A DNA stretch of 64,000 nt from Tridacna crocea (Eukaryota; Mollusca; Bivalvia; Cardiida; Cardiidae): assembly GCA_943736015.1 (NCBI GenBank), contig OX031062.1, positions 51,076,962 through 51,140,961 on the forward strand, read 5' to 3'. Made by a program: the position numbers and the translations under genes. Below the pieces are notes generated by a model. It had not been told where the DNA came from. It searched no databases and was given only the letters and a program-made list of their open reading frames with translations. Position 1 is the stretch's first letter, and every line of letters starts with the position of its first letter. Below, piece by piece: positions 1 through 10,823 of this stretch.

Positions 1-1235
1 TGCTCGTCAGATTTTGAAATCATTTTACAGAGATGTTCCTTGGGTGACCCTTTTCAAAAATTGTAGGCGAATTTGTAACCCCGTAAGAAACATGGCTCTG
101 GTGAATGAGGGCTACTTGCACTGAACGGAAATGAAGAAATTCTTGAAAATTCTTCTTGAAACCGCTGGTCAGATTTAACATAATTTCACAGAAATGTTCC
201 TTGGGTTACCCTTTTCCAAAATTGTTCGCGAAATTTGATGTCAAGAGACTCTGTTGAATGCCAATGAATTGGGGCTACTTGCACTATACAGAAATGAAAA
301 AAAAATCTAAAAAATCTTTATTTTGATCCATCAATATACACTCCTCTGATGAATGGGGGCTACTTGCACTATGGCCATGAAGAAATTCTTAAAAATTCTT
401 TTTCTCAGAAACCGATGGTCAGATTTTGGAATCATATCACAGATATTTTCCTTGGATGACCTTTTTCAAAAATTGTTCGCGAATTTTGATCCGTCAATAA
501 ATACCAGTATAGCTCTGGTGAATGGGGGCTACTTGCACTATACAGAAAATTCTTCTTCACTGAAACGGCTGGTCAGATTTTGAAATAATTTCAGAGAGAT
601 GTTCCTTTGGTGACCCTTTTCAAAAACTGTTCGCGAAAATTGATCTGTCTAGAAACATGGCCCTGGTTGGGATACGGGTGGCCACTTGCACTATACGGCC
701 ATGAAGAAATTATTAAAAATTCTTCTCTGGAACGGCTTGTCAGATTTTGAAATACTTTCACAGAAATGTTCTTTGGATGACCCTTTTCGCAAAGTGTTTT
801 GATCCATCAAGAAACAGGGCTCTGATGGCTATGGGCTATTAACACTGTATGTTCATGAAGAAATTTAAAAAAAAAATCTTCTCTGGAATGGCTGGTCAGA
901 CTTTGAAATAATCTCACAGAAATGTTCCTTGGGTGACCCTTTTCAAAAATCGTTTTGGAAATTTTTAATCCGTCGAAAAACAACAGCTTATTGCTGGCAC
1001 CTGCATGTGGTTCTCTCGTTGGACTCATGATTTTAGTCACTTTCGAGCATGTGCTCTTCTGCAAGAAATTGTTGTTGGGTGATCTATCCTAAGTTTATTT
1101 GCAGAATTCTGATTCATCAAAATCATTGATGTGGTGATGATAGTAGGGGTGGTGACAGATTTCGAAATGACTTTTACAGGTGACCTTTTTAAATTGTTTC
1201 GCAAAATAATGATTTTGTTTCCAACGTTTCAATTA
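1..1235 (+). mobile_element. family H1 element, core array, left end outside window
   Basis: About seven diverged copies of a ~166-bp core are visible. Each carries GTTCCTTGGGTGACCC, TTGTTCGCGAA and GGTGAATGGGGGCTACTTGC. The tail near 1170-1235 (ACAGGTGACC, then CAAAATAATGATTTTG) matches the distal end of the copies ending at 23930 and 26540, so the order is the same as in those copies. The hairpin terminus lies upstream of the window, and the last ~90 bases of the distal end are missing. Confidence 0.8.
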
Positions 1236-2900
1236 TATGTAAAGAATTATGTTGATGACTGAATAATGATTCGTAAACTGCATAATGCAAATTCATGTAT
1301 CTAGACCATTCAAACACATGCTGTGTTTATCATTCTCGTACTTCTAAAAGAAAATATTTTTCATTATTTGTGCTTAAGTGTGGGCTGCATTTGCGACAAA
1401 AGAACGAAAAATTTTATATATGGACCATTCGGTCTAATCAAAAGCTATGCAGAAGTGTTTTCAAAATTTAGATACACTAATGTTAAACAGTATTTTTCTA
1501 ACGTGACAATACCAGTCCATTGTATTTTCATACATGCAATCATGTTCCATCCAACAAATGAACTAAATTTTGTACAGAAAGATATTAATGGAAAACCAAA
1601 TTTTACGTCCTGACTAATTATTTACAGAAAACTAAAATTTTGAAAGGGACCCCTCTTGAATCGGTGCCGAGTAACATAGTCAGAGCCGGTCCACATAATC
1701 AGAGCCCTTCTTTATTTTTATCAATTCTTGTGCTTTTCTTTTCAATTTTTGACCAGTAGTGAATGTAACATTTCAGGACATTAGTTCACGGCTTTGGGAC
1801 AGTAAGACCCTCTCTTACTTGCCAATTAAATGGTAATAACAGACTGAATTTATCTCCGAGACGTATTATTTTGGCTACGGTCAATCCACGCTACAAATGA
1901 TTCAGACAACATAGTACACCTACTCCAACTTTCCATAATGCAGAAAACACGTTGAAAGACCAGAGCATCGAATGACATTCTCCTTTTTTTGAATTTCAAA
2001 GACATAAGAACACATAATAACAAATATTGACATGCCTTCCTGTCTTGGGATTGTTTTCCAGCCGACATCTTCAGAAACGGAAGACCAACACAACATTTTC
2101 TCGTCGAAGCCATTGGCTCTGAATATGAAGTTTCCTACCCGTGGTAAACCTTACGAGGACACGAGTTTGACTTTCTTGAATAAAAAGGCATTAGTTAACT
2201 TTGTGTGTGTGTGGGGGGGAGGGGATAAAATTCTTGTAACCAGCATTTTCTGCTTTTCTAACAAGCCCCATTATTTGAGCTAACGGAGGTAAATGTTTAA
2301 GTTGGAATACAGAAACAAACGACGATGAACAAAACGCCTATTTGAAATCATTATGGGAAAAGGAGAAATGCTGTAATTGGTTTCTTTTTTTTTTCTATCT
2401 ATCTTATATAGTCTGCTCCCATTTTAACCCTTCACTATGCGACTCCAGGTTGTGTACTTATATAGAAATCCTTTGAAAATATTCAAAAAAAGAAAATACT
2501 TTCTACATTTAAGAATAGCAAATAATGCTAACATTTAGTATTTTCGTATTTTCCAAGTATATTTTCTATCCCCTAAAAGACAAATACTCTGAATTTACTG
2601 TTAAATGCTTTAATTTGAACAAGGCCAAACTTTGCTGTTTGGTAAAGAGTTACACGTAACCCTTAACATCACAAACCCGAATTTAAACGACCAAGAAACG
2701 ACTAAGAAAGATTTTTTGAAAACCTGGTGGGAAAAGGAGAAAATGCTGATTCCAAAGTATTTAACTTTTCTTCCGTGTTAGTCACACTACGAAGAAGCAA
2801 AACAGTTACAAAAATCTGTTTTTGAATCACAGTTCATTCAGTGTCTTCTGCATAATAATGTCTTCAACTTAAACAATTCTATAAACGATTCTTCATTTGC
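1236..2900. other. no gene recognised; degenerate MITE fragments
   Basis: A 96-codon open frame at 1323-1613 (+) is AT-rich and resembles nothing I know; I do not call it a gene. Stretches at 2205-2380 and 2560-2800 keep pieces of the family A MITE (GTAACCAGCATTTTCT, GGGAAAAGGAGAAA, TTGGTAAAGAGTTA), too decayed to delimit. The rest shows no repeat or coding signal I can support. Confidence 0.5.
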
Positions 2901-3132
2901 TCAACCCTTTACCAAACAGTCAATGGTTTTTACGACCCTGAGATAGAAGCCTTTAGAAAAGCAAAGTAGGAAAGGGAGAAAATGCTGGTTGCCAGCATTT
3001 TCTCCTTTTCCCACAATATTTTATACCCTACTGGAAACAAATCTCAATTTTTGAGTTAACGTTTATCTTGTCGACTGCAAGTGCTGCCAATTTGGACCAG
3101 CCTAAATTTTTCATCGTTTGGTAAAGAGTTAA
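2901..3132. mobile_element. family A TTAA MITE, near full length
   Basis: The left end is TCAACCCTTTACCAAAC (TTAA decayed to TCAA) and the right end is GGTAAAGAGTTAA. The palindrome centres on GCTGGTTGCCAGC. Its right TTAA (3129-3132) is also the left TTAA of the next copy, so the two inserted at abutting sites. Confidence 0.85.
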
Positions 3133-3357
3133 CCCATTACCACACAATCCCTACTTTTGACGCCCCTGAAAAGGAAGCCTTTTGAAAACACTGAAGGAAA
3201 AGGAGAAAATGCTGGTAACCAGCATTTTCTTCTTTTCCCACAGTGTTTTCTACCCTTCCCAGAACCAATTTCAATTTTTCAGTCACCTTTATATTGTCTT
3301 CTGCAAATGCTTTCATTTTGAACCAGTCTAAAATGTTGTCGTGTGGTAAAGAGTTAA
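3129..3357. mobile_element. family A TTAA MITE, full length
   Basis: TTAA at both ends, 229 bp. The palindrome arms read AAGGAGAAAATGCTGGTAACC and its complement. It ends 80 bp before exon 1 of the galaxin-like gene. Confidence 0.88.
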
Positions 3358-3437
3358 ATTGTTTAAAGGAAATCCCTCTCCTTGAGACGAATGTACACTG
3401 TTTCAGCGCCGTCAGTACTTTGATTTTACTTTTTCAG

Positions 3438-3560
3438 CGAGCACGAACGGCCTTTGGCTGTGCGGCTACCATCCGTTTCGTAAAGTCATGTATGATCCTT
3501 TAGTCAAGGAATGTAAGGACGGAAAAGTAGTTCCTCGAACAACTACACCCACTTTGTCAG
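3438..3560 (+). CDS. galaxin-like gene, exon 1 visible (123 bp)
   Basis: The exon is opened by the acceptor TTTTACTTTTTCAG at 3437 and closed by the donor GTATCT at 3561. In the frame starting AGC at 3440 it reads LCGYHPFRKVMYDP then VKECKDGKVVPRTTT, a galaxin-like half-repeat (Cys-Gly, Tyr-Asp-Pro, Cys-x-Asp-Gly). It is phase 1 at both ends, so its length is a multiple of three and it can be duplicated without breaking the frame. It is a clear paralogue of the start of exon 2: both read KVMYDP and KECKDGK, and both follow an intron ending CAGCGCCGTCAGTACTTTGA. Galaxins are secreted Cys-rich proteins known from coral skeletons and mollusc relatives; a matrix role here is inference. The signal-peptide exon is not visible upstream. 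Confidence 0.65.
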
Positions 3561-3738
3561 GTATCTTTATAGCTTCAGAAAAATAAAATAATATATATAT
3601 ATTATATTTTGAAGTACTTATTAGTGTTTTACAAAACAAAATATACAATAAATAAAAGAATTAATTAAGAAAAAAAATCAATTAATAGTGTAAATAAAAT
3701 GTCAAACAGCGGCGAAAAAATCTTAGTACGAGGACTCT

Positions 3739-3962
3739 TTAAGCCTTCACCACACAATGACGACTTTTGACGACCCTGAAAGAGAAGGCATTAGAAAACA
3801 TTGAGGGAAAAGGAGAAAATGCTGGTAACCAGCATTTTCTCCTTTTCCCACGATGTTTTCTAACCTTCCCATAGCAAATTTTAACTTTTTAGTCACGTTT
3901 ATTTGTCGTTTGCAAATGCTCTCAATTTGGACCTGTCCAAAAGTCGTTTGGTAAAGATTTAA
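3739..3962. mobile_element. family A TTAA MITE in intron 1
   Basis: Ends TTAAGCCTTCACCACAC and GTTTGGTAAAGATTTAA. Palindrome complete; 224 bp. Confidence 0.83.
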
Positions 3963-4027
3963 AACAATGTTGCGTGGAAAATGGAGGACATTCTAGAAAC
4001 CAGCTTTATCTCTTTTCGTCACAAGAT

Positions 4028-4330
4028 CCGTCATTTGGTTGGTTGGTTGGTTGTATTGGGGTTTAACGCCACTTTAACAGCTTAGGTCATATCATGGCGG
4101 TCGGTGACGCACATGTATTTCCTGGCTTTCTCACACCGGTACTCACCGGTACTTACCACTACTATTTTTTCCAAAGCCACTGACTTCTTTTCTCACATGC
4201 TTCAGCAGAGGTGAGAGGCGAAAATACGCCGAAAAGAAAGTTCGCCTCAACCGGGTATCGAGCTCACAACCATCAGGTCATGAGTCCGACACGCTCACCA
4301 CTGAGCCACCCGGGTGAGCCCGTCATTTGG
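4028..4330 (-). mobile_element. tRNA-derived SINE with 11-bp TSD
   Basis: Read on the minus strand, the head has a tRNA-like A box (TGGCTCAGTGG) and B box (GAGCTCGATACC). The unique body follows, and the tail is an (ACCA)n-type run, GGTTGGTTGG on the plus strand. The body (4039-4319) is flanked by the direct repeat CCGTCATTTGG at 4028-4038 and 4320-4330. The tRNA head and mollusc context suggest a V-SINE such as RUDI, but I cannot confirm the family. Confidence 0.85.
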
Positions 4331-4387
4331 CCACAGAATAAGTGCTGAATGCGGTCAATAAAATAATCTCTTCACAAAACAAACGAC

Positions 4388-4584
4388 GTTAAGTAAGATA
4401 TATAAAGGATAATCAACTGGTTGTTTTTGATATGAAAAATATCTCACGAGGATGCGTTGTTAGGCGTTGAAAAAACGAGTGCGCAGCACGAGTTTTTTGA
4501 GCGCCTTACGACGCGTCCGAGTGAGATATTTTTCATATCAAAAATAACCAGTTGATTATTCTATTTATTATATATCTTATTAAC
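4388..4584. mobile_element. palindromic MITE with long inverted arms
   Basis: GTTAAGTAAGATATATAA at the left mirrors TATATCTTATTAAC at the right. The arms continue through AATCAACTGGTT and GATATGAAAAATATCTCAC with few mismatches, giving ~80-bp arms. The loop itself pairs AAAACGAGTGCGC with GCACGAGTTTTTT. No protein. Superfamily not assigned. Confidence 0.7.
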
Positions 4585-4967
4585 ATCATTATTTGTTATT
4601 TTGCGTTTGAAAGTCGAAAAAAATGTAGTCGAAAAAAAAAAAAGTAGTTCCCAAATTATGGCAGGAAGTGAAAATGAAAGTTGATATCGTCACTAGTGAC
4701 GATATCAAAATTTATTACACTGGGAAATTCCAGGATTTCACTGCTAGGTATATAATAAATATTTTTAAATCAATTTGGACAAAGAAAAAAATGCTGATAC
4801 CACATATGTTTAACACAATTCCGAGTTGTAACGGCCTTTAGAAGAAATGCAGGCAAAGGAATCCTTGTGCAACAGCAGAAAATTCTTGAAATAATGTGGA
4901 ATAGTGAATACTACTTCAAATGCTAAATCAGTTTGAAAAAAGCTGAAATTTTTCCGTTTGGTAAATG

Positions 4968-5196
4968 TTAACTCATTACCAAACGACAACATTTCATGTT
5001 TGTCCAAATCGAAAGCATTTGCAGACGAAAAATTAAAATGACTGAAAATTTGAAATTTGTTTTGTGAAGGGTAGAAAACATTGTAGGAAAAGGAGAAAAT
5101 GCTGGTTACCAGCATTTTCTCCTTTTCCCACAATGTTTTCTAAAGGCTTCTCTCTCAAGGTCGTCAAAAGTATGGATTGTGTGGTAATGAGTTAAT
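4968..5196. mobile_element. family A TTAA MITE, full length
   Basis: 229 bp between TTAA copies. The orientation is opposite to 3129-3357: the ACACGACAACATT end lies left and GGATTGTGTGGTAATGAG right. The palindrome is nearly perfect. Confidence 0.87.
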
Positions 5197-5430
5197 CCTT
5201 TAGCACAGAGACCCGATCTTAAAATATCCTGAGAAAGGCCTTTGAAAATATTGAGGGCTAAAGAAAAAAAAGTGCTGATTACTAAGATATTTTTTTGCTT
5301 TTCTCTCAGGGTTATTCACACAACAAAAATAGGGAAATTTCTGTTTTTGAATCAACGTTTCATGTGTGTTCTGAAAATGATTTCAATATGGACAATTTTG
5401 TGTAGAATTTTGTAGTTTGGACTAAACGGG
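5193..5430. mobile_element. degenerate family A MITE
   Basis: Begins TTAATCCTTTAGCACAG, sharing TTAA with the preceding copy. The palindrome has decayed (AAAAGTGCTGATTACTAAGATAT) and the right end is lost after GACAATTTTGT. Confidence 0.55.
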
Positions 5431-5508
5431 ACTTTCTTCAATTGAGCCAAATGTACACTATAATGCTGAAGCTCTCGATATGCACAAGTTCAAAATTGTA
5501 TCGTCGAA

Positions 5509-5731
5509 TTAACCCATTACCAGATGACAAAATTTTAGACTGGTCTAATTTGAAACAAATTGCAGACGACATTTTAAAGTGCATTTAAAATACGTGTCAT
5601 ATAGGGTAGAAAAGATTGCGAGGAAGAAGAAATTGCTTGTTACAAACAATTTCTCCATTTCTCACAATGTTTTTCAGAGCTATACATATTGTTAGTGCGT
5701 CAAAATGCTGCATTGTGTGGTAATGGGTTAA
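5509..5731. mobile_element. family A TTAA MITE, variant palindrome
   Basis: TTAACCCATTACC to GTGGTAATGGGTTAA. The centre reads GAAATTGCTTGTTACAAACAATTTC, unlike the common CTGGTAACCAG core, yet still pairs with itself. Confidence 0.75.
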
Positions 5732-6095
5732 GAAATAATCTTCTTTCTGTCGTTATCGTTCAATAAACCACAGTTATGAGTCATGAGGTACATTAAATAA
5801 TCCAAGAGGGCGATAGGTCGAGTGGTTTATTAATCGTGTCATATAGCTCATAGCATGGTTTATTTAATTATAAACCATGACAGAAATCATATTATTTCGA
5901 TCCTAACATGACCAGCTCTTCATCAAATGGAAAACCCTTATAATACATAGAGTGAAAAGGGGGATGCAGATTATATTTCACTGAATAACTTACTTTATAC
6001 ACAATGGAGCCATTCTATATAGAATAACGTAGATTTTATCACGATTTTGTTGCACTGTGTGTAATAGAGCCGAATAGACGTGTCATGTTAGAATG
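5732..6095. mobile_element. palindromic element Q, copy 1
   Basis: Shares its layout with 59822-60187: GAAATAATCTTCTT, then TCGTTCAATAAACCACAG, GAGTGGTTTATT, and a unique half ending GTGTCATGTTAGAATGG. The first ~170 bp fold on themselves through the AATAAACCAC/GTGGTTTATT arms. This copy is more decayed than copy 2. No coding capacity. Confidence 0.65.
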
Positions 6096-6102
6096 GAGAG
6101 AG

Positions 6103-6331
6103 TTAACCTTTTACCAAACAATCCCTGGTTTTTACAACCCTGAGATAGAAACCTTTAGAAAACAATGTTGGAAAAGGAGAAAATGCTGGTAACCAGCATT
6201 TTCTCCTTATCCCATAATGTTTTCTACCCTGCTAGAAACAAATTTCAATTTTTGAGTTACGTTTATTTTCTCGTCTTCTAGTGCTATCAATTTGGACCAG
6301 TCTAACACTCTGTCGTTTGGTAAAGTGTTAA
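6103..6331. mobile_element. family A TTAA MITE before exon 2
   Basis: 229 bp from TTAACCTTTTACCAAAC to TTTGGTAAAGTGTTAA, ending 43 bp before exon 2. Palindrome with central GGTAACC. Confidence 0.87.
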
Positions 6332-6374
6332 ACATTGGTATCAGCGCCGTCAGTACTTTGATTTTTCTTTTCAG

Positions 6375-6726
6375 CGAGCATGAACGGCAAGAGGCTTTGT
6401 GGATTTCAACCAAATAAAGTCATGTATGATCCATCAGTGAAGGAATGTAAGGACGGAAAACTAGTTCCTCGAACAACTACATCAACCTTCTCTGATAAAC
6501 TGACAACGGCTCCCACAAATTCAAGCTCTGTACTTCATCTTACAACCACAGGAGCTTTAAAATCAACGGAAGATGTTTTAAAGGGAAGGAACTGCAATGA
6601 GAAGCGTATACCACGTGTTTATAAATGCTGCGGATCGAAGCAAGTGTATCGCCCTGATTTTGACACGTGTTGCCGAGAGATGTCGAAAGTCGCAATTTAT
6701 CCAAATTCTCCCGAGAAAGAGAACGT
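6375..6726 (+). CDS. galaxin-like gene, exon 2
   Basis: The acceptor is TTTTTCTTTTCAG at 6374 and the donor is a consensus GTAAGT at 6727. It enters in phase 1, matching the single G left by exon 1, and leaves in phase 2. The first part (residues ~1-35) repeats exon 1: LCGFQPNKVMYDPS, KECKDGKLVPR. A Ser/Thr-rich linker follows (TTTSTF...LTTTGAL). Then comes a second unit, VYKCCGSKQVYRPDFDTCCRE, with the CCG-x3-Y-x-P-x5-CC spacing typical of galaxin repeats. Secreted location and matrix function are inferred from family resemblance. The frame would stop two codons past the donor if unspliced, which supports the splice call. Confidence 0.72.
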
Positions 6727-6828
6727 GTAAGTTTTGTAAACATAAAACGATTTATAGGACTATCCCAACAAGCTCGACTTTTATCCCCTCCAGCACCATA
6801 AGGCGAAAACATAGGCTTTTGACGAGGG

Positions 6829-6885
6829 CATAGATCTAGATCAGACTGCACAGAACGTGCAGTCTGATCTTCGATATATGCCGTC
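6829..6885. mobile_element. family D palindromic fragment
   Basis: AGATCAGACTGCAC and GTGCAGTCTGATCT arms around AGAAC, just downstream of exon 2. The TTAA ends of this family are not recognisable here. Confidence 0.6.
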
Positions 6886-6939
6886 TGCTTGTTTAATCTA
6901 ACCTTTTAGCTTAGGTCTAAGGCTTCTAACTCATCGGTA

Positions 6940-7105
6940 AACTGGTTAACAGCATTTTCTTCTTTTCCCACAATATTTCGTACCCTATCAAGTACATTGT
7001 ACACAAAGCATTCAACATCATTTGTTTGTTTTACTTTTGATTTCTCACCTGGAGGCACTGTCAATCTGGTCTATTCCAAAACGTTGTCGTTGGGAATGGT
7101 TAACT
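6940..7105. mobile_element. family A MITE, right half only
   Basis: Begins inside the palindrome (GGTTAACAGCATTTTCTTC) and ends TTGGGAATGGTTAAC. The left half is absent. Confidence 0.5.
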
Positions 7106-7810
7106 TGTTCACTATGCATAAGCCGACACATCTTCGCGAGCCAAGTTTACGATCACTACGAGGATCTTATCTTGGCTGATTGAGCCCGATTTCGAGATTC
7201 CTGCGATGCGCCCTCTATTGGATGCTGGTTGTTACGCCCCCTCCCCCTCCCTTTACATCATATTTCTAAAAGCAACTGAACTATCGTTTTACAAACCGCT
7301 TACGAATACACATAAAGCGATAAGCAGACATCCACGTGGGTTTCCATGTTTACCTTCTATTCGAAAGGTAGCGACCTTGTTCTATTTTTATCAAAGATGA
7401 AATGCTACGAGCGATTTCATTCGTTGCAGCTTGAGCTGGCTGCATCCAATGAAAAAGCGTACCGGGTGAATGTAAAAATCAAGCTCGATCCGCCAAGGGT
7501 AGAGTAGCGTAGTGAATCGTCAGCCTTGGCTTTCGAAGATGAAGCCGACAAAAATTGTGACCATTTTTACGTGGCGAATTTTGATACCAGGTCTACAATT
7601 TTAATGGTATTGTTAATGGTCCACTAAGGAAGGTTCATGCAAAATTTTCACTACGTGTAACCCTGTGCGAAATTTGTGGCCCCCAACACGGGACCAACTT
7701 TGCTTCAACTGCTAAAATTTGAATGGTTTGGTAGCAGTCGAACAGACAGCGCTACATACGAAATTTGCAACAAACGAAATTTGTATTTCTGCGGTAAGAA
7801 TCAAAGAATC
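7106..7810. other. intron 2 sequence, nothing recognised
   Basis: I see no conserved motif, repeat family or convincing exon here. It contains a C-rich run (CGCCCCCTCCCCCTCCC near 7235). Confidence 0.4.
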
Positions 7811-7813
7811 CTT

Positions 7814-8042
7814 TTAACCCTTTCCCAAACGGCAAATTTTGGACCAGACCAAATTGAAAGCATTTTGCAGATGACAAATTAACAGTTGCTGAAAAGATGA
7901 TTTTTCTATATGATAGGGTAGAAAACATTGTGGGAAAAGGAGAAAATGCTGGTTACCAGCATTTTCTCCTTTTCCCACTATGTTTTCAAAAGGCTTGTAT
8001 TCCTGACCCGTAAAAACCAGGGATTGTTTGGGAAAGGGTTAA
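7814..8042. mobile_element. family A TTAA MITE, full length
   Basis: 229 bp, TTAACCCTTTCCCAAACG to GTTTGGGAAAGGGTTAA. The TIR carries TTTCCC where others have TTTACC, and both ends share the change. Confidence 0.88.
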
Positions 8043-8185
8043 AGATTTTTGAAAATTTCTCTTCAATTTGTTGCGGTAGCAACCAGACTTTCCTAAGAAA
8101 TTAAACACTTTTCAACATTTTGAAGGACCTTGATCCAAAAGTAAAATAGTATTAATGTGAAGCTGGGAATTGATAGGCCGTATTC

Positions 8186-8628
8186 TTAATCCTTAAAGCG
8201 CTGGAACCGCCTTAACTTGTTTGTGTGGACAGTGTAGATTCAGATCAGACTGCACAGAACGTGCAGTCTGATTTTAGATTTACACTGCCCACTATTTTGT
8301 AACATATTCTTGCCAAAAACAAAATCTTGGTATAGCAATATTTCAATTTTTTTTCCTATTTAAAAGTGTCTCTTGCTTTAACCCTTTCCCAAACGACAAA
8401 CATTTGGACTAGACCAAATTGAAAGCATTTGCAGACGACAATTCAACTCTTGCTGAAAAGATTATTTCTGTCTTTGATAGGGAAGAAAACATTGTGGAAA
8501 AAGGAGAAAATGCTGGTTACCAGCATTTTCTCCTTTTCCCACAATGTTTTCAAAAGACCACTATTCCAGACCCGTGAAAACCAGCGATTGTTTTGGAAAG
8601 GGTTAATTCAGCGCTTTAAGTGTTAGGG
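8186..8628. mobile_element. family D TTAA MITE, interrupted
   Basis: The left end is TTAATCCTTAAAGCGCTG. The palindrome CAGATCAGACTGCAC/GTGCAGTCTGAT is at 8243-8276. The mirrored right end CAGCGCTTTAAG reappears only after the family A copy at 8378-8606, which therefore inserted into this element. Without the insert it is ~215 bp. Confidence 0.7.
8378..8606. mobile_element. family A TTAA MITE nested in a family D MITE
   Basis: 229 bp with TTAA at each end. Host sequence TCTCTTGCT precedes the left TTAA and TTCAGCGCTTTAAG follows the right one, so the 4-bp target was duplicated on insertion. Confidence 0.88.
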
Positions 8629-8681
8629 AGCAAAAGAGGCATACAGAAAGTCATTTATTTCAACTTCAATTATTTTACAGA

Positions 8682-8811
8682 TGTTGTGGAACTCACATTT
8701 ACCCAAGAACCAAGCCGGTATGTAGACATCCCGCCCTAAACGACAGGCTATGGGAAACGCACCCACGTGTTGACAAAAGGGCTTACAAAGATCTGTGTAC
8801 TGCCAACTATG
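8682..8811 (+). CDS. galaxin-like gene, exon 3 (frame problem)
   Basis: The acceptor is ATTATTTTACAG and the donor is GGTAAGG. Joined in phase to exon 2 (GT + A = Val) the exon starts CCGTHI, the expected galaxin repeat start. The remainder, YPRTKPVCRHP to YKDLCTANYG, is clearly coding-like, but as I read the bases it lies in the adjacent frame. One extra T near 8700 would join both halves. This could be an assembly indel, a real frameshift, or my misreading. The exon leaves in phase 1, which fits the start of the last exon. Confidence 0.55.
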
Positions 8812-8982
8812 GTAAGGATTATGACTACATGAACTGATTTACAGATATGTTATATCTTGTTTCCATTTTCCTGTCTTTTACTTGGTCAAATTTTCAGGAG
8901 AAAAAAAAAAGACTGTAAATAAGTTTTGCAGAGTATATTTCTAATATTAATGGTTCATGGTGCATAATCAACATTTTTCCCG

Positions 8983-9212
8983 TTAAACTCATTACCACAC
9001 GACAAAATTTTAGGTTTGTCCTAATTGAAAGCATTTACAGACGACAAAGTAAAAGTGGCTGAAAATTTGAAATTTGTTTTGTAAAGGGTAGAAAATATTG
9101 TGGGAAAAGGAGAAAATGCTGGTTATCAGCATTTTCTCTTTTTCCCACAATGTTTTCTAAAGGCTTCTTTCTCGGGGTCATCAAAAGTCGAGATCGTGTA
9201 TTAATGAGTTAA
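8983..9212. mobile_element. family A TTAA MITE in intron 3
   Basis: TTAAACTCATTACCACACG to GTATTAATGAGTTAA; 230 bp. It fills half of the 455-bp intron between exon 3 and the last exon. Confidence 0.86.
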
Positions 9213-9266
9213 TTCAAATCACAATCCTAGTATTATTTTTAAACACTTTTTTCAATATATTGACAG

Positions 9267-9380
9267 TTTTCCGCATCAAAGCTATATCGCAGAGAGAACA
9301 AATCGTCCTGCAACCCGTCAAACCAACGGGCAAAAGACTACAGTTACCTTTCAAAACAGATAACTACACACCAACAACTA
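9267..9380 (+). CDS. galaxin-like gene, 5' part of split last exon
   Basis: The acceptor is CAATATATTGACAG, with phase 1 entry (G + TT = Val). It reads VFRIKAISQREQIVLQP, then a Lys-rich stretch to NYTPTT, where the transposon begins. Read through into the transposon the frame runs another 37 codons (CCKLYGTKC..., encoded by the TIR) and stops at 9491-9493. As it stands, this allele would encode a changed C-terminus. Confidence 0.6.
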
Positions 9381-10823
9381 CACTGTGTTGTAAGCTGTAC
9401 GGTACGAAATGTGTAGTCACTTCCAAGATGGCGGACTGTTTACATGGAGAAAGGTGGATGTCACATTTTATCATCAATAACTTTTTTTCTTGAAACCTTC
9501 GAGTCATGATACTTATAATTTATTGTTGGGGAATGATGTGGTAAGCCTCGGTACTTTATAGCAAAGAGCCAGTGCCATTATTCGATATGTTATATCGGCG
9601 TAAACATTGCCATTCGGTAAAATTTAAATTTGAAGTGAGGAACTTGCATCGTTTTTAGTTATAGAATGGAAAATAAGCCAATGCAGTGGATGAAGGTTGT
9701 TGATTATGTAGGTATTCATCATGCACTTTCCAATGATTACGGTAATTTTTGTGAAAAATGTCTAGAAAGACCCGAAAACATGTGTTTTGTATATCGCTAA
9801 TGCAGCGGTGTAGTCCACATCAACAATTTCACACACAGCGGTGTAGACTCAATATTTTTTGAACGGTTTAGACACAATTTAAAGCACAATGTATGTACGG
9901 TTTAGACACAAATTTTGGCTTGGTCTTGAAATGAATGTATTCTTTTCTGAATATAATGTAACTTGGCGTTAATCCAGAATCCTGAAAATTGGCACCAATA
10001 GTTCGAGACAGTCTCCCTTATCACCGACACCCACCAAAGGAATCGTCTGGAAACGACAAGGGATCATCGTTGAACGAAGAGAGATAGTTGGGAACAAAAG
10101 AGTGCATCGAGAGATTATTTATGATATTATTTATGTAATAGTCAGTATTATATCACGAAAAAATAAATTATGAAATTACGAATGAATGTTTGTGCAATTA
10201 TAAATCAATTCCAGCATGCTGGCAGCTATAATTTCAATCATTCACTTTGTATGATAATTACCATCCTGGAATTGCCAATCATTTTTATTTCGGAGTTGTT
10301 TGAAATACTTTCGCTGATTAAGATGGAATAGACGATTTGCCAATTAGATTTGACATAAGCGATATTTCCATTTTATCGTAAGCGGTGCACCACACGTATT
10401 ACGTGACACCGGACAATCATAGCATTATTTCAATAACAAATGCAGTATGTCCTGTTTGCAAATCCTTTAAATTTGGACAAATTCATAACTGAAAAGGAAG
10501 AGGCATAGCAAGAAATCTATGGAAATCAATTCTAACACAATTCAAACATATTTCATGATATTGCCTTCGAAAAAAATAATTATAAACAGACAAAATATGC
10601 ATTTTATGAAATCGTATTGAAATAAAGGGCATGTAGAGACTAAGAATGGACTTACCCTCTGAAACCTGTATAAAATTCATAATCCTGACCATTAATGATC
10701 ACCAAAGGGGTAAATTAATATGAAACAAAAGATTAGAAGAGTCAATTAATGTAACACGTGTGTGCTAATCTGTAAGAAGCAAGTACATTACAGCTATTCT
10801 AAAGGTCACCCACCCTGCAGTGC

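Noticed and set aside
1323-1613. 96-codon frame
   Set aside because: AT-rich composition, no recognisable domain, no splice or promoter support. Expected by chance in a sequence of this size.
2062-2143. Possible exon between a CAG acceptor and GTAAAC donor upstream of the galaxin-like exons
   Set aside because: The exit phase could fit exon 1, but entry phase and content show no Cys pattern, and the donor is weak.
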